A DNA stretch of 64,000 nt from GCA-002050365 sp964237235 (GCA_964237235.1 CAXSGY010000010.1:1-64000), one strand, 5' to 3'. Counted from the stretch's first letter, positions 49,997-60,042 are shown. The notes: a model not told the origin generated them from the letters alone. Numbers and translations are program-made.

Positions 49997-52900
49997 ATGA
50001 TTCAGGCATCGCGTCCGTTTCGTCTTTTGTTATTTTTTTCAATAATCGCCGCGTTTATCTGCGGAAACGCTTATCGTGCGAATGCCCAATCGCAGGCTTT
50101 GAACGGGCAGATCGAAGGAACCGTCACCGATTCCGCCGGTGCCGCCGTGCCGAACGCTTCGGTCGTCGTCAAAAACATCGAAACCGGAACCGAACGACAA
50201 GTGACGACCGACGCTTCGGGCGTTTACCGCGCTCCGCTTTTGCCGCTCGGAAAATATCAGGTAACAATCGAAGCACCGAATTTCAAGCGGCTGGTGCGCG
50301 AAGGAATTACTTTGACGACCGGACAGACGGCGACCGTTGATATGGCTCTCGAAACGGGCGATGTTTCGGCGACGGTGACGGTTACGTCCGACGCGCCGAT
50401 TGCCGATGCCGCGAAAATTGATGTCGGGCGCGTGATGAACACGCGCGAGGTGCAGAATCTGCCGCTCGTTTCCAGAAATCCGTATAATTATTCGCTTTTG
50501 CAGGCGAATGTGACGGGACGACCGAATTCGGAATTCGGCGTTCCGCGCATTAACGCCAACGGTTATGCGCGCCGCACAAATTATCAGCTCGACGGCAACA
50601 GCAACACGCAGGCAGACCGCGCGGGCATTCGTCTTTTGCCGATTTCGGAAATTTTCGTTTCCGAAGTGCAGCTCGTCACGAACGGTTTCGCGGCGGAATT
50701 CGGCAACACGCCGGGCTTGATTATGAACGCCGTTACGCCTTCGGGAACGAACGGCATCCACGGTTCGGCGAGCTATCGTTTTCGCCGCACGCCGTTTTAC
50801 GCGCGTCCGTTTTTTTACAGTTCGCCGAACGATTTGCCGTCGAACAAAGCCGACGATTTCGCGGCGGCAATCGGCGGTCCGATTATCAAAGACCGCTGGC
50901 AATACTATGGCGGATTCGAATATATCAAACGCGGTCTGGCGGTGGAACCGGCGCGGTTGATTACGATCAGCGCGGCGAACCAAGCTCTTTTGGTCAGCCA
51001 AGCCGGATTGTCCGCGACGGCTCTGCCGGCGGCGATCCCGACGCAGCAGAACGCGAAATTTTACATCGTGCGAACCGACGCGCAGTTGACGCACAACAAC
51101 CGTCTGACGGCGCGTTACAATATATTTAAAAATCTGACGACCGACAACATCGGCGGCGGCATTACAACTTTAGAAAGATCGGTTGATTTCGACGACACGG
51201 CTTATTCGGGCGCGTTACAGTTAATTTCGACCTTCGGCACCAATTACATCAACGAGTTCCGTTTTCAGTATGCGAAACGAAACTCGCTGTTTTTCGCCAG
51301 TCCGAATGCCGGAACGGGACCTTCGATTGTCATTACCGGCGTTGCCAATTTCGGCGCGCCCGAAGACCGGGACACGGTTTCGCCGCTCGAGACGATGACG
51401 CAGTTTCTCGATAATTTTACGGCGACCAGAGGCAACCACACGATGAAATTCGGCGGCGGCGTAAACAGAATTTACGATTACCGCAAGGCAGGCATTTTCT
51501 CACGCTACACGTTTCCGTCAATCGCGGCGTATGTCGCGGCGAAAAACGGCACGAATCCGAAAAGCTACACATCTTACACGGCGGCTTTCGGCAATCCGAT
51601 CATCGAATACAAATCGTTTTTCTACAATTTTTTCGCGCAGGACGATTGGAAGGTCACGCCGAAGCTGAAGTTAAATTACGGCTTGCGTTATGATTTATAC
51701 AAAATTCCCGAAGCAAATGCGTCGTCGCCGTATTCCGCTTCGCAGAAGTTCAAGGTTGATAAAAATAATTTCGCGCCGCGCTTCGGCTTGGTTTACAGCC
51801 TGCGCGACAGTTCCGGCACGCATCCGACGATTATTCGCGCCAGTGCCGGAATTTATTACGATCCGCCGGCGATTGACGTTTACCGCCGCGCTCTGCAAAA
51901 CAACGGTTCGCCGGCTTATTTCAACTTTACGTTCGCGCCGACGGCGGCGGGCGCGCCGAATTTTCCGGGCAATTTAGCGACGCTTCCGGCGGGCGCGGCA
52001 TTGCCGATTCAAAGCATTGATACCGTTTCGCCCGATTTCAAAACGCTTTATGCGATGCACACGAATTTTCAAATCGAGCAATCTTTGACCAACGATATTT
52101 CGGTCACGGCGGGTTATATTCATTCGAGCGGCAGACACATTCCGGTTTATTTTAACGTCAACTGTTTGCCGGTCGGCACGTCTCTGCCTGACGGACGACC
52201 GCTCTACGGAACGGTCGTCGTGACCAATCCGACGACGGGCGCGGCGACGCGCACCGCCTGCACAAACAAAATTGATCCGCGATTTCAAAATATTTTGATG
52301 GCGCAATCAATCGGCAATTCCAATTACAACGCGGCGACGTTTCAGTTGAACAAAAGATTCGCGCAGGGCTATCAATTCTCGGTTAACTACACTTTGTCGA
52401 AATCAACCGACGACGCGCCGGAACAAAATCTCGTCGCCGCTTCGACTCTGGTGCAGTCCGATCCGTCAAACCGGGAGCGCGATAGAGGCTTGTCGCTGGC
52501 TGACCAACGCCACACGTTTGTGATGAGCTTTGTCGGCAGCCCGCGTTTCACCGTAGAAAATCGCGTTGTTCGTTCGCTTCTCAACGATAATCAGCTCGGC
52601 GTAATTTTGACCGCGAACAGCGGTGAGAGATACAACATCGTCTCGGGCGTTGATTTGAATGAAGACGGCGTAACCGGTTCGGATCGTCCGGTCGGCATCG
52701 AGCGGAATTCGGGCAAAACGCCGAAACAATTTAACGTTGATCTGCGCTATTCGCGTCTTTTCAGAATCACCGAACGATTCAGATTTGAATTTTTCGCCGA
52801 GGCGACAAATATTTTCAACATCAAAAGCATTTACCAATACAACAGCACGACGATTCCGGTCAATGCGACGAATCCGGCTCTGAACAACGGCACCGACGCT

Positions 52901-53014
52901 TTCGGCAATCTGGTCAACGGATTGCCCGATTATCGCACAAATTATTTGTCTTTGGGCGGCGCGACCGCGCTCGACAGCCGCAATTTTCAGCTCGGATTTA
53001 AGTTCACTTTCTAG
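49997..53014 (+). CDS. TonB-dependent receptor, Oar-like, with carboxypeptidase-regulatory domain
   Basis: The 1005-residue outer-membrane protein has a signal peptide (LLLFFSIIAAFICGNAYRAN). A carboxypeptidase-regulatory-like Ig domain spans about 33-115 (GQIEGTVTDSAGAAVPNASV with YRAPLLPLGKYQVTIEAPNF). A plug follows (REVQNLPLVSRNPYNYSLL; RTNYQLDGNSNTQADRAGIR), then a C-terminal barrel ending in SRNFQLGFKFTF with a terminal Phe. The architecture is that of acidobacterial Oar-type receptors, which probably import oligosaccharides or peptides. I chose the ATG at 49997, with GAGGAG upstream; the open frame extends 59 codons further without homology. Confidence 0.92.
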   Translation: MIQASRPFRLLLFFSIIAAFICGNAYRANAQSQALNGQIEGTVTDSAGAAVPNASVVVKNIETGTERQVTTDASGVYRAPLLPLGKYQVTIEAPNFKRLVREGITLTTGQTATVDMALETGDVSATVTVTSDAPIADAAKIDVGRVMNTREVQNLPLVSRNPYNYSLLQANVTGRPNSEFGVPRINANGYARRTNYQLDGNSNTQADRAGIRLLPISEIFVSEVQLVTNGFAAEFGNTPGLIMNAVTPSGTNGIHGSASYRFRRTPFYARPFFYSSPNDLPSNKADDFAAAIGGPIIKDRWQYYGGFEYIKRGLAVEPARLITISAANQALLVSQAGLSATALPAAIPTQQNAKFYIVRTDAQLTHNNRLTARYNIFKNLTTDNIGGGITTLERSVDFDDTAYSGALQLISTFGTNYINEFRFQYAKRNSLFFASPNAGTGPSIVITGVANFGAPEDRDTVSPLETMTQFLDNFTATRGNHTMKFGGGVNRIYDYRKAGIFSRYTFPSIAAYVAAKNGTNPKSYTSYTAAFGNPIIEYKSFFYNFFAQDDWKVTPKLKLNYGLRYDLYKIPEANASSPYSASQKFKVDKNNFAPRFGLVYSLRDSSGTHPTIIRASAGIYYDPPAIDVYRRALQNNGSPAYFNFTFAPTAAGAPNFPGNLATLPAGAALPIQSIDTVSPDFKTLYAMHTNFQIEQSLTNDISVTAGYIHSSGRHIPVYFNVNCLPVGTSLPDGRPLYGTVVVTNPTTGAATRTACTNKIDPRFQNILMAQSIGNSNYNAATFQLNKRFAQGYQFSVNYTLSKSTDDAPEQNLVAASTLVQSDPSNRERDRGLSLADQRHTFVMSFVGSPRFTVENRVVRSLLNDNQLGVILTANSGERYNIVSGVDLNEDGVTGSDRPVGIERNSGKTPKQFNVDLRYSRLFRITERFRFEFFAEATNIFNIKSIYQYNSTTIPVNATNPALNNGTDAFGNLVNGLPDYRTNYLSLGGATALDSRNFQLGFKFTF

Positions 53015-53024
53015 AAAAATAGCA

Positions 53025-53109
53025 AGCAATTAACAGAGATGAACGGGATGAAAAGGATAATACAAAATAATAAAATTCCTGTCTATTCTCTTCATCACTG
53101 TTAATTGCT
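53025..53109. repeat. Simple-word inverted repeat (gggatga type)
   Basis: Left arm agcaattaacagagatgaac... (53025-53058) and right arm ending ttcatcactgttaattgct (53109) pair imperfectly. The words are related to those at 19773. It begins 11 nt after the TonB receptor stop; the permease ATG is 36 nt beyond its other end. Confidence 0.75.
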
Positions 53110-53144
53110 TTTTTTGATCGTCTGAAAACAAATTTTTCGCCGAA

Positions 53145-54629
53145 ATGATTGCAGATAAAACGGTTTCCGAAAATGGCGAACAGCCCGAATTGATTCGCGG
53201 TGTCGGCACTTTGGGCGCGACCGCGCTCAATATGATTGATATGATCGGGGTCGGACCGTTTATCACGATGCCTTTGATTATCGCGGCAATGGGCGGACCG
53301 CAGGCAATGCTCGGCTGGATTTTAGGCGCGCTGCTCGTGATTTGCGACGGGCTTGTGTGGGCGGAACTCGGCGCGTCAATGCCGAAATCCGGCGGACCTT
53401 ATAATTATTTGAAGGAAATTTACGGCGCGTCGAAACTCGGGCGGCTGATGTCGTTTTTGTTTATCTGGCAACTGACGTTTTCCGCACCGCTTTCGATTGC
53501 TTCGGGCAGCATCGGTTTTGCGGGTTACGCAACGTATGTTTTTCCCGCGCTCAACCAAACTTTTTTCGCGCGTGATTTCAATTTCGCGTTGCCGTTTTTC
53601 GGCGATTTCGCTTTGAACATTGCCGCGACGTTGGGAACGTTCGTCGCCACGGCGATGATCGGGTTGTGCGTCGTTCTGCTGTATCGCAAAATCACGATTA
53701 TCGAAAAATTCGCGCGCGTTTTGTGGGTGGTTGTGATCTTAACAATCATCTGGATAATTTTCGCCGGAGTAACGCATTTCAATCCGCAGCTGGCTTTTGA
53801 TTTTCCGCCGAATGCTTTTGAATTAAATCAAAGTTTCTTTCTCGGTTTGGGCGCGGCTCTACTCGTTTCGGTTTACGATTACTGGGGTTATTACAACGTC
53901 AATTTTTTCGCGGGCGAAGTCAAAAATCCCGAAAAAACGATTCCGCGTTCGATTATGCTTTCGATTGCGCTGGTCGCCGCGATTTACATCGTGATGAATA
54001 TCTCAATTCTGGGCGTAATTCCGTGGCAGGAATTTGTGGGAACGGCGAATTCCGATGCCCGAAAATATGTCGTGTCGGTTTTCATCGAAAGAATCTACGG
54101 CGGCACGGCGGGCGTGATTGCGACTTTGCTGATTATGATTACGGCGTTCGCGTCCGTGTTTTCGCTGCTGCTCGGCTATTCGCGCGTGCCGTTCGCGGCG
54201 GCAAACGACGGCAATTATTTCAGAATTTTTTCAAAGGTTCATCCCGAACATCGTTTCCCGTATGTTTCGCTTTTGATAATGGGCGGCATTGCCGCGCTGT
54301 TTTGTTTTTTGAAATTGGCTGATGTCGTCGCCGCGCTCGTCGTCATCCGCATTACGATTCAATTTCTGGCGCAAATCGTCGGGCTGCTGATTCTGCGCCA
54401 AACGCGCCCCGACATTCCGCGTCCGTTCAAAATGTGGCTATATCCGATTCCGGCAATCGTCGCCGTCATCGGTTTTTTATACGTGATGTTTATGCGTCCG
54501 AATTTTCAGAAGGAAATAAAATACGCCGTTGTTTTGATCGTCGTCGGATTAGCAGTTTATCTCGTCCGTTCATTCAAGCGCGGCGAATTTCCGTTCAACA
54601 AAAATATTTCAATGACAGAGGGAAGTTAG
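53145..54629 (+). CDS. APC family amino acid permease
   Basis: The 494-residue protein has about 12 transmembrane segments of the APC superfamily. The N-terminal signature is GTLGATALNMIDMIGVGPFI (about 22-41), and the conserved first-loop SMPKSGGPYNYLKEIYG and the FFAGEVKNPEKTIPRSIMLS motif are present. It would import amino acids or amines with a cation. SYSRVPFAAANDGNYF (helix 8 loop region) is as in the family. The substrate is not evident. It precedes the PIG-L gene by 6 nt and is co-directional with the TonB receptor, so they may be one uptake unit. Confidence 0.9.
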   Translation: MIADKTVSENGEQPELIRGVGTLGATALNMIDMIGVGPFITMPLIIAAMGGPQAMLGWILGALLVICDGLVWAELGASMPKSGGPYNYLKEIYGASKLGRLMSFLFIWQLTFSAPLSIASGSIGFAGYATYVFPALNQTFFARDFNFALPFFGDFALNIAATLGTFVATAMIGLCVVLLYRKITIIEKFARVLWVVVILTIIWIIFAGVTHFNPQLAFDFPPNAFELNQSFFLGLGAALLVSVYDYWGYYNVNFFAGEVKNPEKTIPRSIMLSIALVAAIYIVMNISILGVIPWQEFVGTANSDARKYVVSVFIERIYGGTAGVIATLLIMITAFASVFSLLLGYSRVPFAAANDGNYFRIFSKVHPEHRFPYVSLLIMGGIAALFCFLKLADVVAALVVIRITIQFLAQIVGLLILRQTRPDIPRPFKMWLYPIPAIVAVIGFLYVMFMRPNFQKEIKYAVVLIVVGLAVYLVRSFKRGEFPFNKNISMTEGS

Positions 54630-54635
54630 CAAACA

Positions 54636-57317
54636 ATGAACACCGAAAAATTTAAAATTTCGTTAGCTTTAAGTCTTATTTTCTCCTTTCTCCTTTTTCC
54701 TTTTTCCTTTGCCAACGCCCAGGTGCGACCGATTTATGAGATGGGCGCGAGTGGGCTTGGGCAGAAATTAAAGCGTCTGCAAACGACCGCGAGCGCGATG
54801 CACACGGGCGCGCACCCGGACGACGAAGATTCGGGTTTGCTGGCTTATCTAGCGCGGCACGATCAGGCGCGCACCGCCTATCTATCGCTTAATCGCGGCG
54901 AAGGCGGGCAGAATGTGATCGGTCAGGAATTGTTTGAAACGCTCGGCGTGATTCGCACCGAAGAGCTTTTGCAAGCCAGACGGCTCGACGGCGGACAGCA
55001 ATTTTTTACGCGCGTGATGGATTACGGATTTTCCAAAACCCGCGCCGAAGCGACCCGCATCTGGGGCGAAAAATTGGTTTTGGGCGATATGGTGCGCGCC
55101 ATCCGTTTGTTTCGTCCACTGGTCATAATTTCGCGTTTTTCGGGAACGCCCGCCGACGGACACGGACAGCATCAGCTCGCCGGATATTTAACGCCGATTG
55201 CCTTCAAAGCCGCCGCCGACCCGACGCAGTTTCCAGAGCAAATCGCCGAAGGCTTGCGCCCCTGGCAGGCGAAAAAACTTTATGTCGGACAAGGTTTCGT
55301 GCCGAGCGCGGCGAATCCCGCAACCGTCACAATCAACACCGGCGAATTCGATCCGCTGATCGGGCGTTCGTATTTCGAGATTGCGATGGAAGGCAGAAGC
55401 CAGCACAAAACGCAGGAGATGGGAACGCTCGAACTGCGCGGCAAACAAACTTCCGGCGAGCGTTTAATCGAATCGAGCGCGGCGAAAACCGAAACCGAGC
55501 GCGGCGTTTTCGACGGTATAGATACTTCGATTACCGGCATTCCGAAACTCGTCGGTGTCACCGACAGCAATTTCGACGGCGAACTCAGAAACGCGCAGGC
55601 GGCGGCGGCAAAAGCCCTCGCAAATTTCGATGCGCTTAATTCGTCGAAAGTCATACAGCCGCTCGCCGAAGGTTTAAGGGAAATTCGCAAGGCGCGCGCC
55701 GAAATCGCTGAAAAATCAAACCGTCAAACGAGCGTTCCTTTAAGCGACGCGGACGCTTTGCTCGCGCAGAAGGAACGCGAATTTTCCGACGCTCTGCAAA
55801 CCGCCGCCGGTGTGACCGTTGACGCTTTGAGCGATACGGAAACAATCGTCGCGGGCGATAAAACGAACATCGCCATCCGCGTTTTCGCGCCCGAAGGCAC
55901 GACCGTCCAAATCGGCGCGGCGAGCATCAGCGCGCCGAACGGTTGGACGATTAACAATTCTTCCGCGCCGAACGTGCCGACCGAAGGCTTTCGCCCGCGC
56001 AACGAAGCGGCTCTCAACGCTTTTTATTTTGATTTGACCGTTCCGACGACCGCCGCGCCGACGCAGCCGTATTGGTTGGAAAGCCCGCGCCAAAACTTCG
56101 CGTTCGACTGGTCGGCAACGGACGCGGAAAAAAATATGCCGTTTCAATCGCCGCTTGTCTTCGCGGGAGTAGAATTAAATATCGGCGGCGAAGAGGTCAG
56201 CGTTCGGAAACCGATTCAATACCGCTACGCCGACGACATACGCGGCGAGCTGCGGCGCGATTTGGACGTTGTGCCGTTGGTTGATGTCAGCCTCGATTCA
56301 AATTTGATCGTCGCGCCGTCGTCGGTAAAAGCGCAGAAACAAAAAATCGTGATGTCCATTACGAACAACGCGCCGCGTGCAACGAAGGGAACGGCAAAGC
56401 TCGATTTGCCCGCCGGTTGGACTTCAACGCCCGCGTCGGCGGAATTCGATCTAAGGGCGAAGGGCGAAAAATTCGCCGTCGCGTTCGACATCGCAATTCC
56501 CGCCAATGCCAAAGCCGACACTTATAAAATTCTTGCCAATGCGACAATCGGCGGACAAACGTTCAACCGGACGATGCAGGAAATCGCGTATCCGCATATT
56601 CAAACGCACCGCCGTTACACGCCCGCTGAAATCTCGACGAAAATCATAGATTTGAAAATCGCGCCCGTGCGCGTCGGGTACATAATGGGAACCGGCGACC
56701 GCGTTCCCGAAGCGATTAAGCGAATGGGTTTGAACGTGACGATGCTCGAAGAAGCCGATTTGACCACGGGCGATTTGTCGAAGTTCGACACGATTGTCGT
56801 CGGCATCCGCGCCTCACAAGTCAGAGAAGATTTCGTGGCGAACAACAATCGTTTGATTGATTTCGTTAAAAACGGCGGAACGCTCATCGTGCAATACCAG
56901 CAGCAGGATTTTATCGGCAAAAATCTGCCGCCGTTTCCGGCGAAAATGGATATTCAGATTAATGGCGCGCAACGCATCTCAAACGTCCGCGTGACCGACG
57001 AAAACGCGCCCGTGAAAATTTTAGAGCCGGCGAATCCGGTTTTTAATTTTCCGAATAAAATCACGCAGAGCGATTTCGATAATTGGGTGCAGGAAAGAAA
57101 TTTGTATAATCTGACGACACTCGACGCGCAATACAAACCGCTGCTCGAATCGCACGACGAAGGCGACCCGGAAAGCAACGGCGGTTTGGTTTATGCAAAG
57201 ATCGGTCGCGGAAATTACGTTTATAATTCGTATTCGTTTTTCCGCCAGTTGCCGAACGGCGTTCCGGGCGCGTATCGTTTGATGGCGAATCTGTTGAGCC
57301 TGCCGCGGGCAAAATAA
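54636..57317 (+). CDS. Exported PIG-L family deacetylase with C-terminal accessory domains
   Basis: The 893-residue protein has a Phe-rich signal peptide (FSFLLFPFSFANA) encoded by tandem ctttttcc words. The PIG-L domain follows, with the metal-binding motif GAHPDDEDSG (about 54-63), SLNRGEGGQN, GVIRTEELLQARRLDGG and PADGHGQHQLAGYL. Members deacetylate N-acetylglucosaminyl compounds. The middle contains a NEW3-type Ig-like domain (NAPRATKGTAKLDLPAGWTS). The C-terminus has a class I glutamine-amidotransferase-like fold (VRVGYIMGTGDRVPEAIKRM; NGGTLIVQYQQ). It starts 6 nt after the permease gene. Substrate unknown, though an extracellular glycan is plausible. Confidence 0.85.
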   Translation: MNTEKFKISLALSLIFSFLLFPFSFANAQVRPIYEMGASGLGQKLKRLQTTASAMHTGAHPDDEDSGLLAYLARHDQARTAYLSLNRGEGGQNVIGQELFETLGVIRTEELLQARRLDGGQQFFTRVMDYGFSKTRAEATRIWGEKLVLGDMVRAIRLFRPLVIISRFSGTPADGHGQHQLAGYLTPIAFKAAADPTQFPEQIAEGLRPWQAKKLYVGQGFVPSAANPATVTINTGEFDPLIGRSYFEIAMEGRSQHKTQEMGTLELRGKQTSGERLIESSAAKTETERGVFDGIDTSITGIPKLVGVTDSNFDGELRNAQAAAAKALANFDALNSSKVIQPLAEGLREIRKARAEIAEKSNRQTSVPLSDADALLAQKEREFSDALQTAAGVTVDALSDTETIVAGDKTNIAIRVFAPEGTTVQIGAASISAPNGWTINNSSAPNVPTEGFRPRNEAALNAFYFDLTVPTTAAPTQPYWLESPRQNFAFDWSATDAEKNMPFQSPLVFAGVELNIGGEEVSVRKPIQYRYADDIRGELRRDLDVVPLVDVSLDSNLIVAPSSVKAQKQKIVMSITNNAPRATKGTAKLDLPAGWTSTPASAEFDLRAKGEKFAVAFDIAIPANAKADTYKILANATIGGQTFNRTMQEIAYPHIQTHRRYTPAEISTKIIDLKIAPVRVGYIMGTGDRVPEAIKRMGLNVTMLEEADLTTGDLSKFDTIVVGIRASQVREDFVANNNRLIDFVKNGGTLIVQYQQQDFIGKNLPPFPAKMDIQINGAQRISNVRVTDENAPVKILEPANPVFNFPNKITQSDFDNWVQERNLYNLTTLDAQYKPLLESHDEGDPESNGGLVYAKIGRGNYVYNSYSFFRQLPNGVPGAYRLMANLLSLPRAK

Positions 57318-57325
57318 TTACGACC

Positions 57326-57455
57326 GGAGGGCAGGCAATCTGCCTGCAACGAGCGCAAAGAACGCGAACAAACGTCTCGGTTCAAATTAAGTTGAATCTA
57401 CACAGAGATTTTCGCGCCGAAGCGACGCTCATTGCAGGCAGGTTGCCTGCGCTCC
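57326..57455. repeat. 130-bp palindromic element related to the 126-bp element
   Basis: Left arm ggagggcaggcaatctgcct... (57326-57355) and right arm cgctcattgcaggcaggttg... (57426-57455) pair over 30 bp with few mismatches. Like the 126-bp element it begins GGAG and ends CTCC and has gcgcg-type interior blocks. It begins 8 nt after the PIG-L stop and its right end is 6 nt from the argH ribosome binding site, where it extends the argH frame falsely upstream. Confidence 0.85.
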
Positions 57456-57472
57456 AATTCAGGAGCAAGCAC

Positions 57473-58969
57473 TTGACCGAAAAACAAACAATCAACGGCG
57501 CGGAAAAATTTCCGGCGCAAATTTATAAGGAAAATGTTTTGGCGGATTGCTTCAGCGACGCGAAGAAATATTTTCTACAAGCGTATCTCGAAGTTGATTT
57601 CGCGCACGCCGTAATGCTCGCCGAGCAGAAAATTATCACGAACGAAGAATTAAAAAAACTGCTCGTAACCTTAAGAAATCTGGATCACGCCGCCATCAGC
57701 CGCGCCGAATACGACGGCAGTTTTGAGGATTTGTTTTTTTATCTGCAAAGAGAGATCACCAAAAACTGCGACGCGGACATTGCCGGAAAACTGCACACGG
57801 CGCGGTCGCGCAATGATATTGATGTTACGATTTACCGCCTTTATCTGCGGCAGGCGACGCTCAAATTATTAAAAGCGACGATGGATTTACGAAAAAATCT
57901 ACTTGATTTAGCCGCCGCCAATCACGAAACTCTGATTCCGGCTTACACGCACACGCAGCCCGCGCAGCCTTCGACGCTGGCGCATTTTCTGTTGGCGATG
58001 GCGGAAAATTCGGGGCGCGATATTAAGCGACTGCAAAGAGCTTTCGACAATATGAATTCGTGTCCGCTCGGCGCGGGCGCGATTACGACGACCGGCTTTC
58101 CGATCAACCGCCACCGCGTCGCCGAGCTTTTGGGCTTTGCCGCGCCGACCGTTAATTCTTACGCTTCAATCGCATCGGTTGATTATTTCACCGAAACGCT
58201 CGGCGCGACATCGGTTTTGCTCGTCAACATCGGCAAATTCGCGTTCGAGTTTTTGCAGATGGCTTCGATAGAATTCAACACGATTCGCCTGCCCGACGGT
58301 TATGTGCAAGGCTCTTCGATTATGCCGCAAAAGCGCAATCCGGTCGCGCTCGAACATATTCGCGCCATCGCCAGCAAAGGTTTGGCGCAGAGTCTCGGCG
58401 TTTTTACGAGCATTCACAACACGCCGTTCGGCGACATCAACGATGTCGAAGACGATTTGCAGCCGCTGATTTACAACGCGCTGCGTGACGCGACGCGCTC
58501 GGTTGCGCTGTTTGCCGGAACGTTGCAATCGGCGACGTTTAATCTCGAAATTTTGCGAAAACGCGCGCGCGAAAATTTTATTACCGTCACCGAACTTGCC
58601 GACACGCTCGTCAGATGCGAAAATTTATCGTTTCGCGCCGCGCACAAAATCGTCGCCGATTCGGTCAAAGCCGCGCTCGCCTCGAAAGGCGAAATCACGC
58701 ATGATATTTTGCAAACGGCGGCACGTGAAAATCTTGGGCGCGGCGTTTCGATGACCGAAGCGCAATTAAGCGAAACGCTTTCGCCGGAAAATTTTGTCGC
58801 TATCCGAACAATTTACGGCGGCACCGCGCCGGTTGAAACGCGCCGCGCTTTGAATATCGAGCGCGAATTTGAATCGGCAGACGAAAATTGGCTGGCGGAA
58901 AGAACGGAATTTCTGGCAAACGCCGCGGCGAATTTGGATAAAACGGTTGACGAAGCGATTGAAAGTTAA
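57473..58969 (+). CDS. argH: Argininosuccinate lyase
   Basis: Cleaves argininosuccinate to arginine and fumarate, the last step of arginine synthesis. The 498-residue protein has the family signature GSSIMPQKRNP and GAITTTGFPINRHRVAEL. HTARSRNDIDVTIYRLYLRQ stands where the family has HTGRSRNDQVATDLR. It is about 40 residues longer than usual ArgH. I chose the TTG at 57473, with AGGAG 7 nt upstream; this removes 27 residues encoded by the palindromic element. Divergence from the consensus makes a paralogue with another substrate possible. Confidence 0.8.
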   Translation: MTEKQTINGAEKFPAQIYKENVLADCFSDAKKYFLQAYLEVDFAHAVMLAEQKIITNEELKKLLVTLRNLDHAAISRAEYDGSFEDLFFYLQREITKNCDADIAGKLHTARSRNDIDVTIYRLYLRQATLKLLKATMDLRKNLLDLAAANHETLIPAYTHTQPAQPSTLAHFLLAMAENSGRDIKRLQRAFDNMNSCPLGAGAITTTGFPINRHRVAELLGFAAPTVNSYASIASVDYFTETLGATSVLLVNIGKFAFEFLQMASIEFNTIRLPDGYVQGSSIMPQKRNPVALEHIRAIASKGLAQSLGVFTSIHNTPFGDINDVEDDLQPLIYNALRDATRSVALFAGTLQSATFNLEILRKRARENFITVTELADTLVRCENLSFRAAHKIVADSVKAALASKGEITHDILQTAARENLGRGVSMTEAQLSETLSPENFVAIRTIYGGTAPVETRRALNIEREFESADENWLAERTEFLANAAANLDKTVDEAIES

Positions 58970-59048
58970 ATAATATTTATCAGACTACTCGGAAGTGTCG
59001 TTCGGTTTTCTCAGACTTGCGACACTTTTATTTATTCTTTTGCAAACA

Positions 59049-60041
59049 ATGATTTTAGCGGGCGACATCGGCGGGACAAACACGCGGCTGGCTTTATTTG
59101 AAAGAGTCGAAGACGGTTTTCGCACGGACAGGGAAGAAAAATTTTCGAGTTCGGCATATCAAAATTTGCCCGAAATGGTGCGGGTTTTTCTCGAAGACAA
59201 AACTTCCGAAGTCGAACGCGCCTGTTTCGGAGTCGCCGGTCCGGTGCAGGGAAAAACGGCGAAAATCACCAATTTGTCGTGGAGCGCGGAAACCGAAAAA
59301 GTCGTCGAACTGCTCAAACACGACCGTGTCTGGCTGATTAACGATCTGGAAGCGAACGCCTACGGATTGAACGAATTAAACGAACCGGATTTCGTCGTTC
59401 TCAACGAAGGTGCGGCGAATCCAGAAGGCATTCGCGCGATAATTTCTGCCGGAACGGGAATCGGCGAAGCCGGAATTTACGCCAAAGACGGCGAACTCAG
59501 ACCGTTTCCGACCGAAGGCGGTCACGTTGATTTCGCGCCGCGCAACGAGCTGGAAATCGAGCTGCTGCGCTATCTTTTAACGAAATTCGAGCGCGTCAGT
59601 CTTGAAAGAGTCGTTTCGGGAACGGGCTTTCGCAACATTTACGAATTTCTGCGCGACACCAAACGCGCCGCCGAACCGGCGTGGCTGGCTGAGGAAATAA
59701 AATCGGCGAGCGACGCGAGTGCGGTTATTTCCCAAAACGCGCTTGCCGGGCGAGCCGCGATTTGCGAGCAAACGCTCGACATTTTCGTCTCGCTCTACGG
59801 CGCGGAAATCGGAAACTTCGCGCTGAAAGTTTTGGCGACCGGCGGAATTTATATCGGCGGCGGCATCGCGCCGAAAATTCTGCCGAAACTGCGGGAAAAA
59901 TCGTTTCTCGAAGCTGTTTTATCCAAAGGCAGAATGCGCGAGCTGCTCGAGTTAATGCCTCTGCGCGTCGTTCTCAACGACCAAGCCGCGCTGCTCGGCG
60001 CGGCGCATCACGCTTTTTACCGAAAAGTAGATAACATATAA
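59049..60041 (+). CDS. glk: Glucokinase
   Basis: Phosphorylates glucose with ATP. The 330-residue protein has the phosphate-binding GDIGGTNTRLALFE (about 5-18). CFGVAGPVQGKTAKITNLSW, ISAGTGIGEA and PTEGGHVDFAPRNELEIELL are also present, as in the Glk (not ROK) family. I chose the ATG at 59049 (MILAGDIGG), since the earlier frame lacks homology. It is followed after 1 nt by the second copy of the 126-bp palindromic element. Confidence 0.92.
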   Translation: MILAGDIGGTNTRLALFERVEDGFRTDREEKFSSSAYQNLPEMVRVFLEDKTSEVERACFGVAGPVQGKTAKITNLSWSAETEKVVELLKHDRVWLINDLEANAYGLNELNEPDFVVLNEGAANPEGIRAIISAGTGIGEAGIYAKDGELRPFPTEGGHVDFAPRNELEIELLRYLLTKFERVSLERVVSGTGFRNIYEFLRDTKRAAEPAWLAEEIKSASDASAVISQNALAGRAAICEQTLDIFVSLYGAEIGNFALKVLATGGIYIGGGIAPKILPKLREKSFLEAVLSKGRMRELLELMPLRVVLNDQAALLGAAHHAFYRKVDNI

Positions 60042-60042
60042 C

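Noticed and set aside
50039..51094. A 351-codon open frame antisense to the TonB receptor gene
   Set aside because: It is the shadow of a clear receptor gene, is very Arg-rich and lacks any family motif.
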